From the NCBI RefSeq assembly GCF_014836775.1, contig NZ_JACSQD010000005.1:83414-147413 (forward strand): a DNA stretch of 64,000 bases, written 5' to 3'. The stretch is from Arthrobacter gallicola. Lineage in GTDB: Bacteria; Actinomycetota; Actinomycetes; Actinomycetales; Micrococcaceae. Positions 8,823 through 17,881 of this stretch are shown one piece after another (the first letter of the stretch is position 1; every line of letters starts with the position of its first letter). A program made the translations under genes and the position numbers. Under the pieces are notes generated by a model that made no database searches, was not told where the DNA came from, and saw nothing but the letters and a program-made list of their open reading frames with translations.

Positions 8823-9614
8823 TTAGAAATTCTCCATCCAGACATCGGTTCCCAGTTTGATGATCAGCGCACCGACCACCACCAGGAACACGATCCGGAT
8901 GAACTTGCTGCCCTGTTTGACAGCCATCCGCGCCCCGATATAACCGCCGGCCATGTTGGCGATGCCCAGGATCAGGCCTACACCCCACAGCAGGGAGCCA
9001 TGCGGCAGGAAGAACGCCAGGGCGCCGATGTTGGTGGCCATGTTGACGATCTTGGCCTTGGCGCTGGCGGCCAGGAAGTTGTAGCCAAGCAGGGTCACCA
9101 TCGCGATGATCAGGAAGGAACCGGTGCCAGGACCGATCAGCCCGTCGTAAAAACCAATGGCGGCGCCGATCGCCCCGGCGGTCCAGTAGTGCCGGGTGCC
9201 GGTGTAACGCAGCCTGGTCAGTTCACCCACGGTGGGTTTGGTGGCGGTAAAGACCGCGACGACGATCAGGGCCACCACAATGATCGGCTTAAAGACAGAC
9301 GCCGGCAGCGACGCCGCGAGGACCGCTCCGCCAAAGCTGGCGGCCAGCGCAACCCCGGCCATCGGCAGGGCCGTTTTCAGGTCCGGATGGGCGCGGCGGT
9401 AGTAGGTGACGGCGCTGGTGGTGGTTCCGAAGATCGAGCCCATCTTGTTGGTGGCCAGGGCTTCGACAGGCGCAATTCCGGGCACGAGGAGAAGCGCCGG
9501 CAACTGAAGCAGGCCGCCGCCGCCAACAACGGCGTCGACCCAGCCGGCCGCCAGCCCTGCCACCACAATCAAGGCGATGGTGGCGAACGTTATCTCCTCG
9601 AGCCCGGAAACCAC
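8823..9614 (-). CDS. TauE/SafE (TSUP) family permease
   Basis: 263-residue integral membrane protein with about eight hydrophobic segments and the family marks GWVDAVVGGGGLLQLPALLLV near the N-terminus and GFYDGLIGPGTGSFLIIAMV at mid-protein, which are the repeated half-motifs of sulfite/organosulfonate exporters. The substrate cannot be read from sequence; members move sulfite, sulfoacetate or other anions. The start is GTG, 8 bases after the proS stop, so it is probably co-transcribed with proS. Confidence 0.88.
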   Translation of the reverse strand: MVSGLEEITFATIALIVVAGLAAGWVDAVVGGGGLLQLPALLLVPGIAPVEALATNKMGSIFGTTTSAVTYYRRAHPDLKTALPMAGVALAASFGGAVLAASLPASVFKPIIVVALIVVAVFTATKPTVGELTRLRYTGTRHYWTAGAIGAAIGFYDGLIGPGTGSFLIIAMVTLLGYNFLAASAKAKIVNMATNIGALAFFLPHGSLLWGVGLILGIANMAGGYIGARMAVKQGSKFIRIVFLVVVGALIIKLGTDVWMENF

Positions 9615-9622
9615 CTAGCGGC

Positions 9623-11422
9623 TCAGGCCCGGGCGGCGCGGAGGACGTACTCCACGGCCTCGGCAACCGGCACGTTCTCGGCCTCGCCCGTGGCGCGGTC
9701 CTTGATTTCGACGACGCCGTCGGCGAGCCCGCGCCCGACCACCAGGATGGTGGGAACGCCGATCAGCTCCGCGTCTCCGAACTTCACGCCCGGGGACACC
9801 TTGGGGCGGTCATCGTAAATGACTTCCAGTCCGGCGGCCTCGAGCTCTTCGGAGAGCGCGGCAGCGGCTTCGAAGATTTCCTCGCCGCGGCCGGTGGCCA
9901 CCACGTGCACATCCGCCGGCGCAACCGAGCGCGGCCAGATAATGCCCTTGTCATCACGGTTGGATTCAGCCAGGGCCGCAACCGCGCGGGTGACACCCAC
10001 GCCGTAGGAACCCATGGTGACCGTGGCCAGTTTGCCGTTCTTATCCAGGACCTTCAGGCCCAGGGCTTCGGCGTATTTGCGGCCGAGCTGGAAGATGTGG
10101 CCCATTTCGATGCCGCGGGCCGCTTCGAGGGGCCCGGATCCGTCCGGAGCCTCATCGCCTTCGCGGACCTCAACGGCCTCGATGACGCCGTCCCAGGTGA
10201 AGTCGCGGCCGGCAACCAGACCGATCACGTGCTTGCCCGGCGCGTTGGCACCAGTGATCCAGCTGGTGCCGGAGACCACGCGCGGGTCCACCAGGTACAG
10301 CAGGCCGGTGGCGGCTTCGCTGCCGAGCACGGCGTCGTCCAGGCTCAGGCCCGGGCCGATGTAGCCCTTGACCAGCCCGGTGTGCTTCTTCAGGTCATCC
10401 TCGGTGGCGGCTTCGACGCCCAGTTCGCCGGAGATTTCCAGGTGCGAACCGATGTTGGCTTCGATGCGCTTGAGGTCCACCGCCCGGTCCCCCGGAACGC
10501 CGACGACGACGATCTGCCGCTCACCGGTGGGCAGCGTCACGGCGAGGACCACGTTCTTGAGCGTGTCAGCGGCAGTCCACTCCCCGGAGTCCTTGGGGAA
10601 GCGGGCGTTGACGTCGGCCACCAGGGTCTCGATGGTGGGCGTATCCGGGGTGTCCACCACCTGGGCTGCCGGGGCGTTGGAGAAGTCGACCGGGGCAGGC
10701 GGAACACTGGTGACCGCCTCGACATTGGCCGCGTACCCGCCGGCGGAGCGAACGAACGTGTCCTCGCCGACCGGGGTCGGGTGCAGGAACTCCTCGCTCT
10801 TGGACCCGCCCATGGCGCCGGAGACTGCTGAGACCACAACGACGTCGAGCCCCAGGCGCTCGAAGATGCGCAGGTAGGCGCCGCGGTGTGCCTGGTAGCT
10901 GGCTTCCAGGCCTTCGTCGTCGATGTCGAAGGAGTAGGAATCCTTCATGATGAACTCGCGGCCGCGGAGGAGGCCGGCACGCGGGCGGGCTTCATCGCGG
11001 TACTTGTTCTGGATCTGGAAGAGCGAAACCGGCAGGTCCTTGTAGGAGCTGTAGAGGTCCTTGACCAGAAGGGTGAACATTTCCTCGTGGGTCGGGGCGA
11101 GCAGGTAGTCGGCGCCCTTGCGGTCCTGGAGGCGGAAGAGGTTATCTCCGTACTCGGTCCAGCGGTTGGAGGCTTCGTACGGTTCGCGCGGCAGCAGGGC
11201 CGGGAAGTGGACCTCCTGGGCGCCGATTGCGGCCATTTCCTCGCGGATGATGGTCTCTACCTTGCCCAGCACGCGCAGGCCCAGCGGAAGCCAGGAGTAA
11301 ATGCCCGGAGCCGCGCGGCGGATGTAGCCGGCACGGACCAGCAAACGGTGGCTGGCGACGTCGGCGTCGGCCGGATCTTCGCGCAGAGTGCGCAGGAAAA
11401 GTGTGGAAAGTCGAAGGACCAC
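9623..11422 (-). CDS. proS: Prolyl-tRNA synthetase (bacterial type with editing insert)
   Basis: Class II synthetase charging tRNA-Pro. The 599-residue protein starts (GTG) with [20 protein letters not shown] and holds motif 1 at the dimer interface, motif 2 around FRDE-like [25 protein letters not shown] (written in parts: [22 protein letters not shown]), the editing insertion domain in the 240-400 range, motif 3 [14 protein letters not shown] and a C-terminal anticodon-binding domain. Length fits the bacterial ProS with insertion domain. No Shine-Dalgarno is obvious at the GTG; the conserved N-terminus supports this start. Confidence 0.96.
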   Translation of the reverse strand: MVLRLSTLFLRTLREDPADADVASHRLLVRAGYIRRAAPGIYSWLPLGLRVLGKVETIIREEMAAIGAQEVHFPALLPREPYEASNRWTEYGDNLFRLQDRKGADYLLAPTHEEMFTLLVKDLYSSYKDLPVSLFQIQNKYRDEARPRAGLLRGREFIMKDSYSFDIDDEGLEASYQAHRGAYLRIFERLGLDVVVVSAVSGAMGGSKSEEFLHPTPVGEDTFVRSAGGYAANVEAVTSVPPAPVDFSNAPAAQVVDTPDTPTIETLVADVNARFPKDSGEWTAADTLKNVVLAVTLPTGERQIVVVGVPGDRAVDLKRIEANIGSHLEISGELGVEAATEDDLKKHTGLVKGYIGPGLSLDDAVLGSEAATGLLYLVDPRVVSGTSWITGANAPGKHVIGLVAGRDFTWDGVIEAVEVREGDEAPDGSGPLEAARGIEMGHIFQLGRKYAEALGLKVLDKNGKLATVTMGSYGVGVTRAVAALAESNRDDKGIIWPRSVAPADVHVVATGRGEEIFEAAAALSEELEAAGLEVIYDDRPKVSPGVKFGDAELIGVPTILVVGRGLADGVVEIKDRATGEAENVPVAEAVEYVLRAARA

Positions 11423-11553
11423 GCGTCGAATCCGTTTCTGCAGCGGTGCTGCACGCTAAGGAAGTAATTTCTCCCTACTAATCTAGCCGCTTGCTCAGGG
11501 GTTCCCGGACACGGCCTGCGTGTGGCGGATTCGGCGGTACTCGGGTCGGTGGC

Positions 11554-11601
11554 TGTGCAGGTATGGCGGCTTTTTTCGCGGCAGGCCGCCATACCTGCAC
11601 A
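11554..11601. repeat. 17-bp perfect inverted repeat between a GntR gene and proS
   Basis: Left arm 11554-11570 and right arm 11585-11601 are perfect complements (GTGCAGGTATGGCGGC core) with a 14-base loop beginning TTTTTT. It lies after the stop of the GntR gene and before the proS start, both on the minus strand. No U-run follows the right side of the stem on the minus strand, although the loop is T-rich on the plus strand. It could be a terminator for the GntR transcript or a palindromic protein-binding site. Confidence 0.75.
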
Positions 11602-11658
11602 TCGGGCATCGGGTGAGCGCCGGAAAGCCGCCCCTTCTGCCGGTGGAGCTGGACTGGC

Positions 11659-12342
11659 CTAGGAGTCGCCCATGAGATCGCCGCGGGCATGGAGATCGGC
11701 GGCAGCGCCGTCATGATCCCGGATCGCCTCCACGATGCCCTCGTGGGGCCGGCGGGTTCCGGGCCGCATGGCGCCGATGCGCCTGCGCAGGATGCCGCGC
11801 CAGACTTCGTCGAGATCCGCGTACAGACTGATCAGCGAGGCGTTGTGACTCGCCGCAACCACCGCCCGGTGGAATTGTGCGTCGGCTTCCAGATAGTGCT
11901 CCAGATCGCCCTCTTCCCAGGCGCGGTCCCGCTGTTCCAGCAGCACGCCGAGGCGCTCCAGGTCGGCGCCGGTGCGGCGCTGTGCGGCCAGCCGGGCGCC
12001 GCTCGCGGCAAGCTCACGCAGCAGTTCGGTGACATCCGCCGTTGAATCCTGCGCAAAACGCCGCTGCATTACGCCCGCCAATTCGCTGGTGGCAATGACA
12101 TAGGTTCCGGAGCCCTGGCGGATATCCAGCAGTCCGTTGTTCGCCAGCGCACGCACCGCCTCCCGCACGGTGTTTCTGGCGACCCCGAGCTGATCCACGA
12201 GGGCTTGTTCGGTGGGTATCCGCAGTCCCACGGGCCAGTCACCCTGGGTGATCCGGCTGCGGAACTGCTCTATGACCTGTTCAACCAAGGACTCCCGCCG
12301 CGGCTGCGGCAGCGGACCGGGCGAATCTGGGGAGGGATTCAT
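11659..12342 (-). CDS. GntR/FadR-family transcriptional regulator
   Basis: 227 residues. The N-terminal winged helix-turn-helix is complete: LVEQVIEQFRSRI, then IPTEQALVDQLGVARNTVREAVRALANNGLLDIRQGSGTYV written here in parts (QLGVARNTVREAVRAL, QGSGTYV). The all-helical FCD effector domain follows from about 90, with the metal-ligand-like AQFHRAVVAASHN. It is divergent from an MFS transporter with only 23 bases between start codons. A palindrome ATCAT-TAT-ATGAT in that gap overlaps both putative -10 elements, so it most likely represses itself and the transporter. Confidence 0.9.
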   Translation of the reverse strand: MNPSPDSPGPLPQPRRESLVEQVIEQFRSRITQGDWPVGLRIPTEQALVDQLGVARNTVREAVRALANNGLLDIRQGSGTYVIATSELAGVMQRRFAQDSTADVTELLRELAASGARLAAQRRTGADLERLGVLLEQRDRAWEEGDLEHYLEADAQFHRAVVAASHNASLISLYADLDEVWRGILRRRIGAMRPGTRRPHEGIVEAIRDHDGAAADLHARGDLMGDS

Positions 12343-12345
12343 CCC

Positions 12346-12366
12346 ATCATTATATGATCAGTTGAA
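12346..12366. promoter_or_regulatory. Shared operator and mirrored leaderless promoters
   Basis: ATCAT (12346-12350) and ATGAT (12354-12358) form an inverted repeat around TAT. On the minus strand TATAAT (12354-12349) is followed by 6 bases and the GntR ATG. On the plus strand TATGAT (12353-12358) is followed by 7 bases and the transporter ATG at 12366. Both spacings match leaderless transcription starts, in which the A of ATG is the first transcribed base. No Shine-Dalgarno is present for either gene. Confidence 0.65.
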
Positions 12367-13670
12367 TGCGCAAGAATCTTAGTCCGGCTCCATGGCTGCC
12401 AGCTGTCCTGTTGACGGGAATCCTGCTGGCATCGTTGAACCTGAGGCCGGCAATTTCGTCCCTGGGTCCCTTGCTGGACAGCGTCATTGAGGATTTGCAG
12501 CTGGGCGGGCTGGTCGCAGGCCTGCTGACTGCCGCCCCGGCCGTTTGTTTTGCCGTGTTCGGTTCCCTGGCACCGAAGCTTGCGGTGAAACGCGGCCCCG
12601 AAGTCATAGTGCTCGGAGCAATGGCGGCCATCGGCCTGGGACTTCTCCTGCGTGCCGCAGCACCGAATACATCCTTCTTCCTGTTCTTCAGCGCCGTGGC
12701 ACTGAGCGGAATTGCTGTGGGTAACGTGCTGATGCCGGTACTGGTCAAGCAGTGGTTTCCGGACCGCATTGGCAGGGTCACCGGACTCTATACGACGACC
12801 CTGTCCCTGGGGACAGCGGTTGTTGCGGCGGTGGCCGTTCCGGTCAATGAGGCGTTCGGCGGCAACTGGCGGTTCGGACTTGGAGTCTGGGCCGTTCCGG
12901 CCCTGGTGGCGTTCGGTGTCTGGGTGACCGTCTCCGTGGGCGTGCACCGGCAGCAGCGCTCCGCCCGCCCGGCCCGGCCGCCACTCCCGGCACCCCAGGA
13001 ACGCTCCGCGCGCCCGGCAGAAACAACGGCCCGCACAGCAGCCGCCGTCAATCCCTGGCGAAGTCCGACGTCGTGGTGGCTGGCGGTGTTCTTTGGCCTG
13101 CAGGCCAGTGCTGCCTATATCTGCATGGGCTGGCTGGCAAAGATCTTCAGTGACAATGGGCTCAGCGAAGCGACGGCCGGTCTGCTCCTGGCCATCGTTA
13201 TGGGGGTTTCCATCCCACTGGCCTTTGTTATCCCTAACCTGGCAGCGCGCCGTCCGAACCAAGGCCCCATCGTCATTGTGCTGGGCTTTTGTGGCTTGCT
13301 GGGCCACGTCGGACTGTGGTTTTCACCGGCCTCGGGGTCTTTTGTGTGGGCGGTGCTGTTGGGAATTTCGTCCTGCACGTTCTCCCTGGCGCTGACCATG
13401 ATCGGGATCAAGTCGCGCAGCAGCGACGGCGTCATCAAGCTTTCGGCATTCACGCAAAGCATCGGATACCTGATCTCCATTCCCGGCCCTCTGATCGTTG
13501 GCATCCTGCATGAAGTCACCGGAGGGTGGCAGGCCTCGATCGGCTTTATGACGGCACAGCTGCTGGTGCAGATTTTCGCGGGATACATGGCTGGGCGCTC
13601 CGGGCCGATCGAGGGCCCGGCTCCCGAGCCGCAGGCCAAACCTGTTCCACAGCGGCTGCAGGGCACCTAG
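12366..13670 (+). CDS. MFS transporter, CynX/NimT-like
   Basis: 434-residue, 12-helix major facilitator of the CynX/NimT (cyanate/2-nitroimidazole) branch. Marks include SLNLRPAISSLGPLLDSV near the N-terminus, FGSLAPKLAVKRGPEVIVLG in the loop between helices 2 and 3, and AYICMGWLAKIFSDNGLSEA in the second half. The substrate is unknown; members export or import small anions and drugs. It is divergent from and probably repressed by the GntR regulator at 11659-12342. The start lacks a ribosome binding site and is consistent with a leaderless transcript. Confidence 0.88.
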   Translation: MRKNLSPAPWLPAVLLTGILLASLNLRPAISSLGPLLDSVIEDLQLGGLVAGLLTAAPAVCFAVFGSLAPKLAVKRGPEVIVLGAMAAIGLGLLLRAAAPNTSFFLFFSAVALSGIAVGNVLMPVLVKQWFPDRIGRVTGLYTTTLSLGTAVVAAVAVPVNEAFGGNWRFGLGVWAVPALVAFGVWVTVSVGVHRQQRSARPARPPLPAPQERSARPAETTARTAAAVNPWRSPTSWWLAVFFGLQASAAYICMGWLAKIFSDNGLSEATAGLLLAIVMGVSIPLAFVIPNLAARRPNQGPIVIVLGFCGLLGHVGLWFSPASGSFVWAVLLGISSCTFSLALTMIGIKSRSSDGVIKLSAFTQSIGYLISIPGPLIVGILHEVTGGWQASIGFMTAQLLVQIFAGYMAGRSGPIEGPAPEPQAKPVPQRLQGT

Positions 13671-13722
13671 AGCAGCTTATTCCCTGACCCGGCGTCGCCA
13701 ATGCCCGGCGGGCAACGATACC

Positions 13723-13754
13723 GGGGCCGGCCCTGCCGGTGCAGGTCCGGCCCC
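13723..13754. terminator. Possible bidirectional terminator
   Basis: An 8-bp GC stem (13723-13730 with 13747-13754) lies between the convergent MFS gene and the lipoprotein gene. The loop is long (16 bases) and there is no clear U-run on either side, so support is weak. Confidence 0.35.
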
Positions 13755-13772
13755 GCCCGTGACTGTCAGGGC

Positions 13773-14480
13773 TTACTTTTTCGCGAGTTCGGCCAGTGCG
13801 ACGTTGATTGTTTCCTCGGCAACATCAACGGCGGCCGCCGCATCTTCCGGATCGAACATGCTGACACTCAGGCTCACGGTGCCGGAGTACGCCTGGACCT
13901 GAACGATTTCGGCTTTCCCTCCGGGTTGGGTGATCGTGGTCCGGTACGCCTGTGTGTTCGGCGCTTCTGTGGAGACTTCAAGGGCTTCCACCGCACCGGA
14001 AATGGTCATTCCTTTGTTTTCCAGCTCGAATTCTGCACAATCACTGGCCAGCTGCTCACCGATCTCGGCCCGCTCATCCGGAACACTGGCGTCCTCGTAG
14101 CTCACCAGCAACAGTGCGTCCGTGCCTTCCATTTCCATGGCCGCCGAATTTCCCGTGGTGATGGTCTTATCAAACAGGGACGAGCCCAGAGTGGCGCACT
14201 GCGCGGGTGTGGCCGTGACCGACAAAAAACCAGCCATTTCGAGCATGGCCCGCACGGAGGCGTCGTTATCGACAATCCCGCTGAATCCCATGGCTTGCTG
14301 GGCTGCGGTGAGCGCCGCTTCGAGCTCTTCAGCGGTGTATTGGTCCTGACCAACCGCCAGGGCAGCCGTGGGCGAGGACTCCCCCGAACCGGAATCCGCG
14401 GCCTCACTCGAGCTGCCGCATCCCGAGAGTGCAAAGACTCCGGCAACGAGCAGTGCACCGGTTTTTATGGACTTGTTCAT
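13773..14480 (-). CDS. Lipoprotein, paralogue of the upstream gene, function unknown
   Basis: 235 residues with a lipoprotein signal: MNKSIKTGALLVAGVFALSG followed by Cys (lipobox LSGC, Cys near 21). A short Ser/Glu/Gly linker leads to AVGQDQYTAEELEAALTAAQ, which is almost identical in the neighbour at 14551-15294. Two more cysteines (AQCATLG and SDCAEFE) are at matching places in both, suggesting a disulfide. It ends in a Lys-Lys tail. The overall plan resembles secreted sensor domains of the PknH type found as lipoproteins in Actinobacteria, but this is a guess. Probably co-transcribed with its paralogue (70-base gap). Confidence 0.72.
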   Translation of the reverse strand: MNKSIKTGALLVAGVFALSGCGSSSEAADSGSGESSPTAALAVGQDQYTAEELEAALTAAQQAMGFSGIVDNDASVRAMLEMAGFLSVTATPAQCATLGSSLFDKTITTGNSAAMEMEGTDALLLVSYEDASVPDERAEIGEQLASDCAEFELENKGMTISGAVEALEVSTEAPNTQAYRTTITQPGGKAEIVQVQAYSGTVSLSVSMFDPEDAAAAVDVAEETINVALAELAKK

Positions 14481-14550
14481 AGTTCTTCCCCCATTGAATC
14501 GACTGCGCGGGCCAGGCCCGGCAGCAGTGAAAAAGCTGAGACCGCCGCGG

Positions 14551-15294
14551 CTACTTCTTCAGTTCCGCCAGCAGCGCGTTGATGAGGTCCTCGGCAGTGG
14601 CGAGGGCGCCCTGCGCATCGGCCGGATTAGTCATACTGGCCGTGATGTTCGTGGTGCCGGAGAAGGCACTGACCTGGACCGTCGTCGCCTCCTGCCCGGC
14701 CGCGGCCACCGTGACCCGGTACGCCTGGGTGGTCACGGCGTCGGTGGAGGCGCTGACCTCTTCCGCGGCGGCGGAAATGATCTGACCGGAGACCTCCATC
14801 TGGAACTCGGTGCAGTCCACCATCTGCTGCGCATTGGTTTCAACCTGCCGGTCGATGAAGGACGCATCGTCGTAACTGAAAACCGTCAGGGTGTCCGTTG
14901 CGTTGAACTGCATGATGGCGACATTAGCGCTGTCAATCTTCTCGGCAATGTTGTCCGAGGCCAGGTCACTGCACACTTCGGGTGTGATCGTGAGGTCTTC
15001 GAGGGTACTTTCGACCTGTGCCAGCCCGGGACGCAGAGTCGCATCGTTGATGATCTGCCCCGTCGTGCCCTCAGCGTCGCGAACGGCGGTGAGTGCGGCC
15101 TCCAGCTCATCCGCCGTGTACTGGTCCTGGCCAACTGCCAGGCTGGGCGAGGGTGCCGGCGTGCCCGCGGCAGATTCGAGCCGCCCTGACTCCGGGGCAC
15201 TGTCCGCCACGTCTGCACTGTCCGCCCCCGCGCAGCCCGAGAGAGCAAAAACGCCGGCCACCAGAAGTGCACCGGCCTTCATGGACTTCTTCAT
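14551..15294 (-). CDS. Lipoprotein, paralogue of the downstream gene, function unknown
   Basis: 247 residues: MKKSMKAGALLVAGVFALSG then Cys (lipobox LSGC), a Ser/Pro-rich linker, AVGQDQYTADELEAALTAVR, paired cysteines in EVCSDLA and VDCTEFQ, and a C-terminal NALLAELKK. Both paralogues place a Thr-Gln-Ala-Tyr-Arg (TQAYR) strand about 55 residues before the end. The two genes arose by tandem duplication; the signal peptides are nearly identical while the outer domains have diverged. An inverted repeat GCTTGT-CATAA-ACAAGC lies about 60 bases upstream of the start. No enzyme motif was seen. Confidence 0.72.
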   Translation of the reverse strand: MKKSMKAGALLVAGVFALSGCAGADSADVADSAPESGRLESAAGTPAPSPSLAVGQDQYTADELEAALTAVRDAEGTTGQIINDATLRPGLAQVESTLEDLTITPEVCSDLASDNIAEKIDSANVAIMQFNATDTLTVFSYDDASFIDRQVETNAQQMVDCTEFQMEVSGQIISAAAEEVSASTDAVTTQAYRVTVAAAGQEATTVQVSAFSGTTNITASMTNPADAQGALATAEDLINALLAELKK

Positions 15295-15354
15295 TGGTCA
15301 TCCCCCAGTTGTGTTCTTCCCCGGTAGTGCCGGGTCAGCTGATGCTGATGTGTC

Positions 15355-15371
15355 GCTTGTCATAAACAAGC
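15355..15371 (-). promoter_or_regulatory. Inverted repeat upstream of the lipoprotein pair
   Basis: GCTTGT (15355-15360) and ACAAGC (15366-15371) are perfect 6-bp arms around CATAA, 61 bases before the start of the first lipoprotein gene. The position and symmetry fit a repressor or activator site, but no regulator can be named. Confidence 0.4.
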
Positions 15372-15411
15372 ACACTGAGCATCCTAGGAGGTGAGAAGGA
15401 GCATGCGGAAA

Positions 15412-16323
15412 TCAGAAGAGGATCGTGGCGAACGTTCCAACCTGGGTGAAGCCCACGCTCTCGTACGTTGCCCGCGCCGGAGCGTTGTAGTGGTTCACGT
15501 ACAGGCTTGTTACGGGCGCCAGTTTCTGGGCGAAGTCCACCACGGCAGACATGTAGGCGGCGGAGAGGCCGCGGCCGCGGTAGGCAGGGTTCATCCACAC
15601 ACCCTGTACTTGGACGGCGCTGGAGGAGACAGTTCCCAGCTCGGCCTTGAAGATCACCTGGCCGGCGTCATCGAATTCAACCAGCGAGTGGCCGTTTTTG
15701 ATCAGAGACAACACCCGCTGACGGTAGTGCCTGCTCCCCCCGGACACCGGCGAGTAACCGACTTCTTCCTCGAACATGGCCGTGCAGGCCGGCAGCAGGC
15801 GATCAAGGTCCTCCGGACGGGATCTGCGCAGGCCTGGGGCCGCAGGCACGGCGGAAGGTCCGGTAATTTCCAGCAGCGGCTGATCGCTGCGGATGTCGAA
15901 GGGACGGGGCGAGGAGTGCCGGAGTTCGGACCACAGGGAGAGGACAGCCTCGGCAGGACCGAACAGGGAGGAGAACCTGCGCCCGGTCCGGGCCAGATAC
16001 GCACCGATCTCCGGTCCGGTATCCGCGTTCACGCCGGTGGGCACCACGTTAACGCCGGCCCAGCAGGCAGCCAGCAGATTCTCGCCGTCGAAAACCCCCA
16101 GAATCTGGCCTCCGGCAGCTGTTGGTGCGGCCGTGCCCGTGATTTCCAGGTGGGAGAGCAGGAAGGTGTTCGCCACGGGATCCGACGCCGCGAGTTGCGT
16201 TAAGGCGGCGGTGTCCGCGGCACCCAGAATCCGCAGCGTGCCCGATGCATGCCCGCTGCGGATTTCCGGGCCGGCCTTAGCCGACTGTAACCATGGGGCC
16301 ACCCGTGCCAGCATTCTCGCCAT
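15412..16323 (-). CDS. GNAT acetyltransferase with DUF4081 N-terminal domain
   Basis: 303 residues. The N-terminal half (about 30-150) is a DUF4081 domain ([31 protein letters not shown]), and the C-terminal half is a GNAT fold with the acetyl-CoA loop [20 protein letters not shown] near 225 and the terminal [16 protein letters not shown]. The acceptor substrate is unknown. The frame overlaps the end of ispG by 47 bases; a later start is possible because conservation begins around residue 25. This gene commonly follows ispG in Actinobacteria, so co-transcription is likely. Confidence 0.88.
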   Translation of the reverse strand: MARMLARVAPWLQSAKAGPEIRSGHASGTLRILGAADTAALTQLAASDPVANTFLLSHLEITGTAAPTAAGGQILGVFDGENLLAACWAGVNVVPTGVNADTGPEIGAYLARTGRRFSSLFGPAEAVLSLWSELRHSSPRPFDIRSDQPLLEITGPSAVPAAPGLRRSRPEDLDRLLPACTAMFEEEVGYSPVSGGSRHYRQRVLSLIKNGHSLVEFDDAGQVIFKAELGTVSSSAVQVQGVWMNPAYRGRGLSAAYMSAVVDFAQKLAPVTSLYVNHYNAPARATYESVGFTQVGTFATILF

Positions 16324-17455
16324 CGGTCTCCCCCATATCTTCCGCGATCCTCATCGCTTCTTCGATAAGGGTTTCCACAATCTGGTCTTCGGGAACAGTC
16401 TTAATGACTTCCCCCTTGACAAAAATCTGGCCTTTGCCGTTACCGGAGGCTACACCCAGATCGGCTTCCCGTGCTTCGCCGGGGCCGTTGACGACGCAGC
16501 CCATCACGGCGACGCGCAGCGGAACCTCCATGCCTTCGAGTCCGGCGGTGACCTGCTCGGCCAGCGTGTAGACGTCCACCTGGGCGCGGCCGCAGGAGGG
16601 GCAGGAAACAATCTCCAGCTTGCGTGGGCGCAGATTCAGTGACTGCAGAATCTGGTTGCCCACCTTGATTTCCTCCACCGGCGGAGCGGAGAGCGAAACC
16701 CGGATGGTGTCGCCGATGCCCTTGGAGAGCAGCGCTCCGAAGGCGGTGGCGGACTTGATCGTCCCCTGGAAGGCAGGTCCGGCTTCGGTGACGCCCAGGT
16801 GCAGGGGCCAGTCGCCGCGTTCGGCCAGAAGCTCGTAGGCCCGGACCATCACCACCGGGTCATTGTGCTTGACGGAGATCTTGAAGTCGTGGAAATCATG
16901 CTCTTCGAACAAAGAGGCTTCCCACACGGCGGATTCCACCAGGGCTTCCGGCGTGGCTTTGCCGTACTTCGCCATCAGGCGCGGATCCAGGGATCCGGCG
17001 TTGACGCCGATGCGGATGGAAACGCCCGCGGCCTTGGCTTCGTTGGCGATCTGCTTGACCTGGTCATCAAACTTGCGGATGTTTCCAGGGTTTACCCGCA
17101 CTGCGGCACAGCCGGCCTCGATCGCAGCGTAAACATACTTGGGCTGGAAGTGAATGTCGGCGATCACCGGGATCTGCGACTTCTTCGCGATGATCGGCAG
17201 CGCCGCGGCGTCGTCTGCGCTGGGGCACGCCACGCGGACAATGTCACAGCCCGACGCCGTCAGCTCGGCGATCTGCTGCAGGGTCGCGTTGATGTCGGTG
17301 GTCGGCGTGGTGGTCATCGACTGAACGCTGATCGGGAAGTCCGACCCGACGCCGACGGAGCCCACCTTGATCTGGCGGGTCTTTCGCCTCGGAGCGAGGA
17401 CGGGCGGCGGTGCTGCTGGCATTCCAAGGTTGACCGAGGTCAAAACTTCCTCCAT
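16277..17455 (-). CDS. ispG: 4-hydroxy-3-methylbut-2-en-1-yl diphosphate synthase
   Basis: IspG (GcpE) is the [4Fe-4S] enzyme that reduces MEcPP to HMBPP in the MEP isoprenoid pathway. The 392-residue protein has the TIM-barrel part ([34 protein letters not shown]) and the iron-sulfur ligands in [10 protein letters not shown] and [10 protein letters not shown] near the C-terminus. Length matches the bacterial two-domain enzyme. With dxr at 20498-21790 two MEP-pathway steps lie close together, separated by the site-2 protease and three small genes. Confidence 0.96.
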   Translation of the reverse strand: MEEVLTSVNLGMPAAPPPVLAPRRKTRQIKVGSVGVGSDFPISVQSMTTTPTTDINATLQQIAELTASGCDIVRVACPSADDAAALPIIAKKSQIPVIADIHFQPKYVYAAIEAGCAAVRVNPGNIRKFDDQVKQIANEAKAAGVSIRIGVNAGSLDPRLMAKYGKATPEALVESAVWEASLFEEHDFHDFKISVKHNDPVVMVRAYELLAERGDWPLHLGVTEAGPAFQGTIKSATAFGALLSKGIGDTIRVSLSAPPVEEIKVGNQILQSLNLRPRKLEIVSCPSCGRAQVDVYTLAEQVTAGLEGMEVPLRVAVMGCVVNGPGEAREADLGVASGNGKGQIFVKGEVIKTVPEDQIVETLIEEAMRIAEDMGETDGENAGTGGPMVTVG

Positions 17456-17482
17456 GTGCCCGGGGGCAAATATGTGGTCTGT

Positions 17483-17508
17483 GAACGGCGCGGGTTAGCG
17501 CGCCGTTC
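17483..17508 (-). terminator. Hairpin between the YCII gene and ispG
   Basis: A perfect 10-bp stem GAACGGCGCG (17483-17492) with CGCGCCGTTC (17499-17508), loop GGTTAG, lies 27 bases upstream of the ispG start. No U-run follows on the minus strand. It may be a weak terminator of the upstream transcript or a structure in the ispG leader. Confidence 0.45.
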
Positions 17509-17567
17509 CTATTATCCACCCCGGGCACACACCGTGCGTTGCCCGGAGACGGAATATCACTCTGGGC

Positions 17568-17861
17568 TTAGGCGGCCAGATGCGCGAAAGCGCCGGTGAC
17601 AGGCTTCCACTCGGTGGTCTTCAGTCCGGAGATTCCGCCGCCCACGGCGAGGGGATCCTGCTTGAGCAGGTTGTTCAGCTCTTCTTCGTCCTCGGCCGTG
17701 AAGATGAGCAGGGCGCCGGCACCATCGCTGAACGGTCCGCTGGCCAGGACCCGGCCGTCCTCAACCAGTGCGGCGAGCCACTCGCGGTGGGCGGGGCGGT
17801 GCTGGTCCCGCAGGTCGGCTGATTCGGCGTCGTACACGTATTCAACGGCAAAGATACTCAT
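17568..17861 (-). CDS. YCII-related protein
   Basis: 97-residue dimeric alpha-beta barrel protein of the YciI family: MSIFAVEYVYDAESADLRDQ, with the conserved His in HREWLAALVEDGRVLASGPFSD (written as HREWLAALVEDG) and DPLAVGGGISGLKTTEWKPV. YciI-like proteins have been proposed as small enzymes or ligand-binding units; no substrate is known. ATG 17861 is chosen because the family's first strand begins there; the longer frame to 17933 has no homologous content. Confidence 0.85.
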   Translation of the reverse strand: MSIFAVEYVYDAESADLRDQHRPAHREWLAALVEDGRVLASGPFSDGAGALLIFTAEDEEELNNLLKQDPLAVGGGISGLKTTEWKPVTGAFAHLAA

Positions 17862-17881
17862 GGCTTCCACCCTAAGGTATT

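Noticed and set aside
11422..11658. T-box riboswitch ahead of proS
   Set aside because: No T-box sequence or specifier-loop pattern was seen; only a perfect inverted repeat is present.
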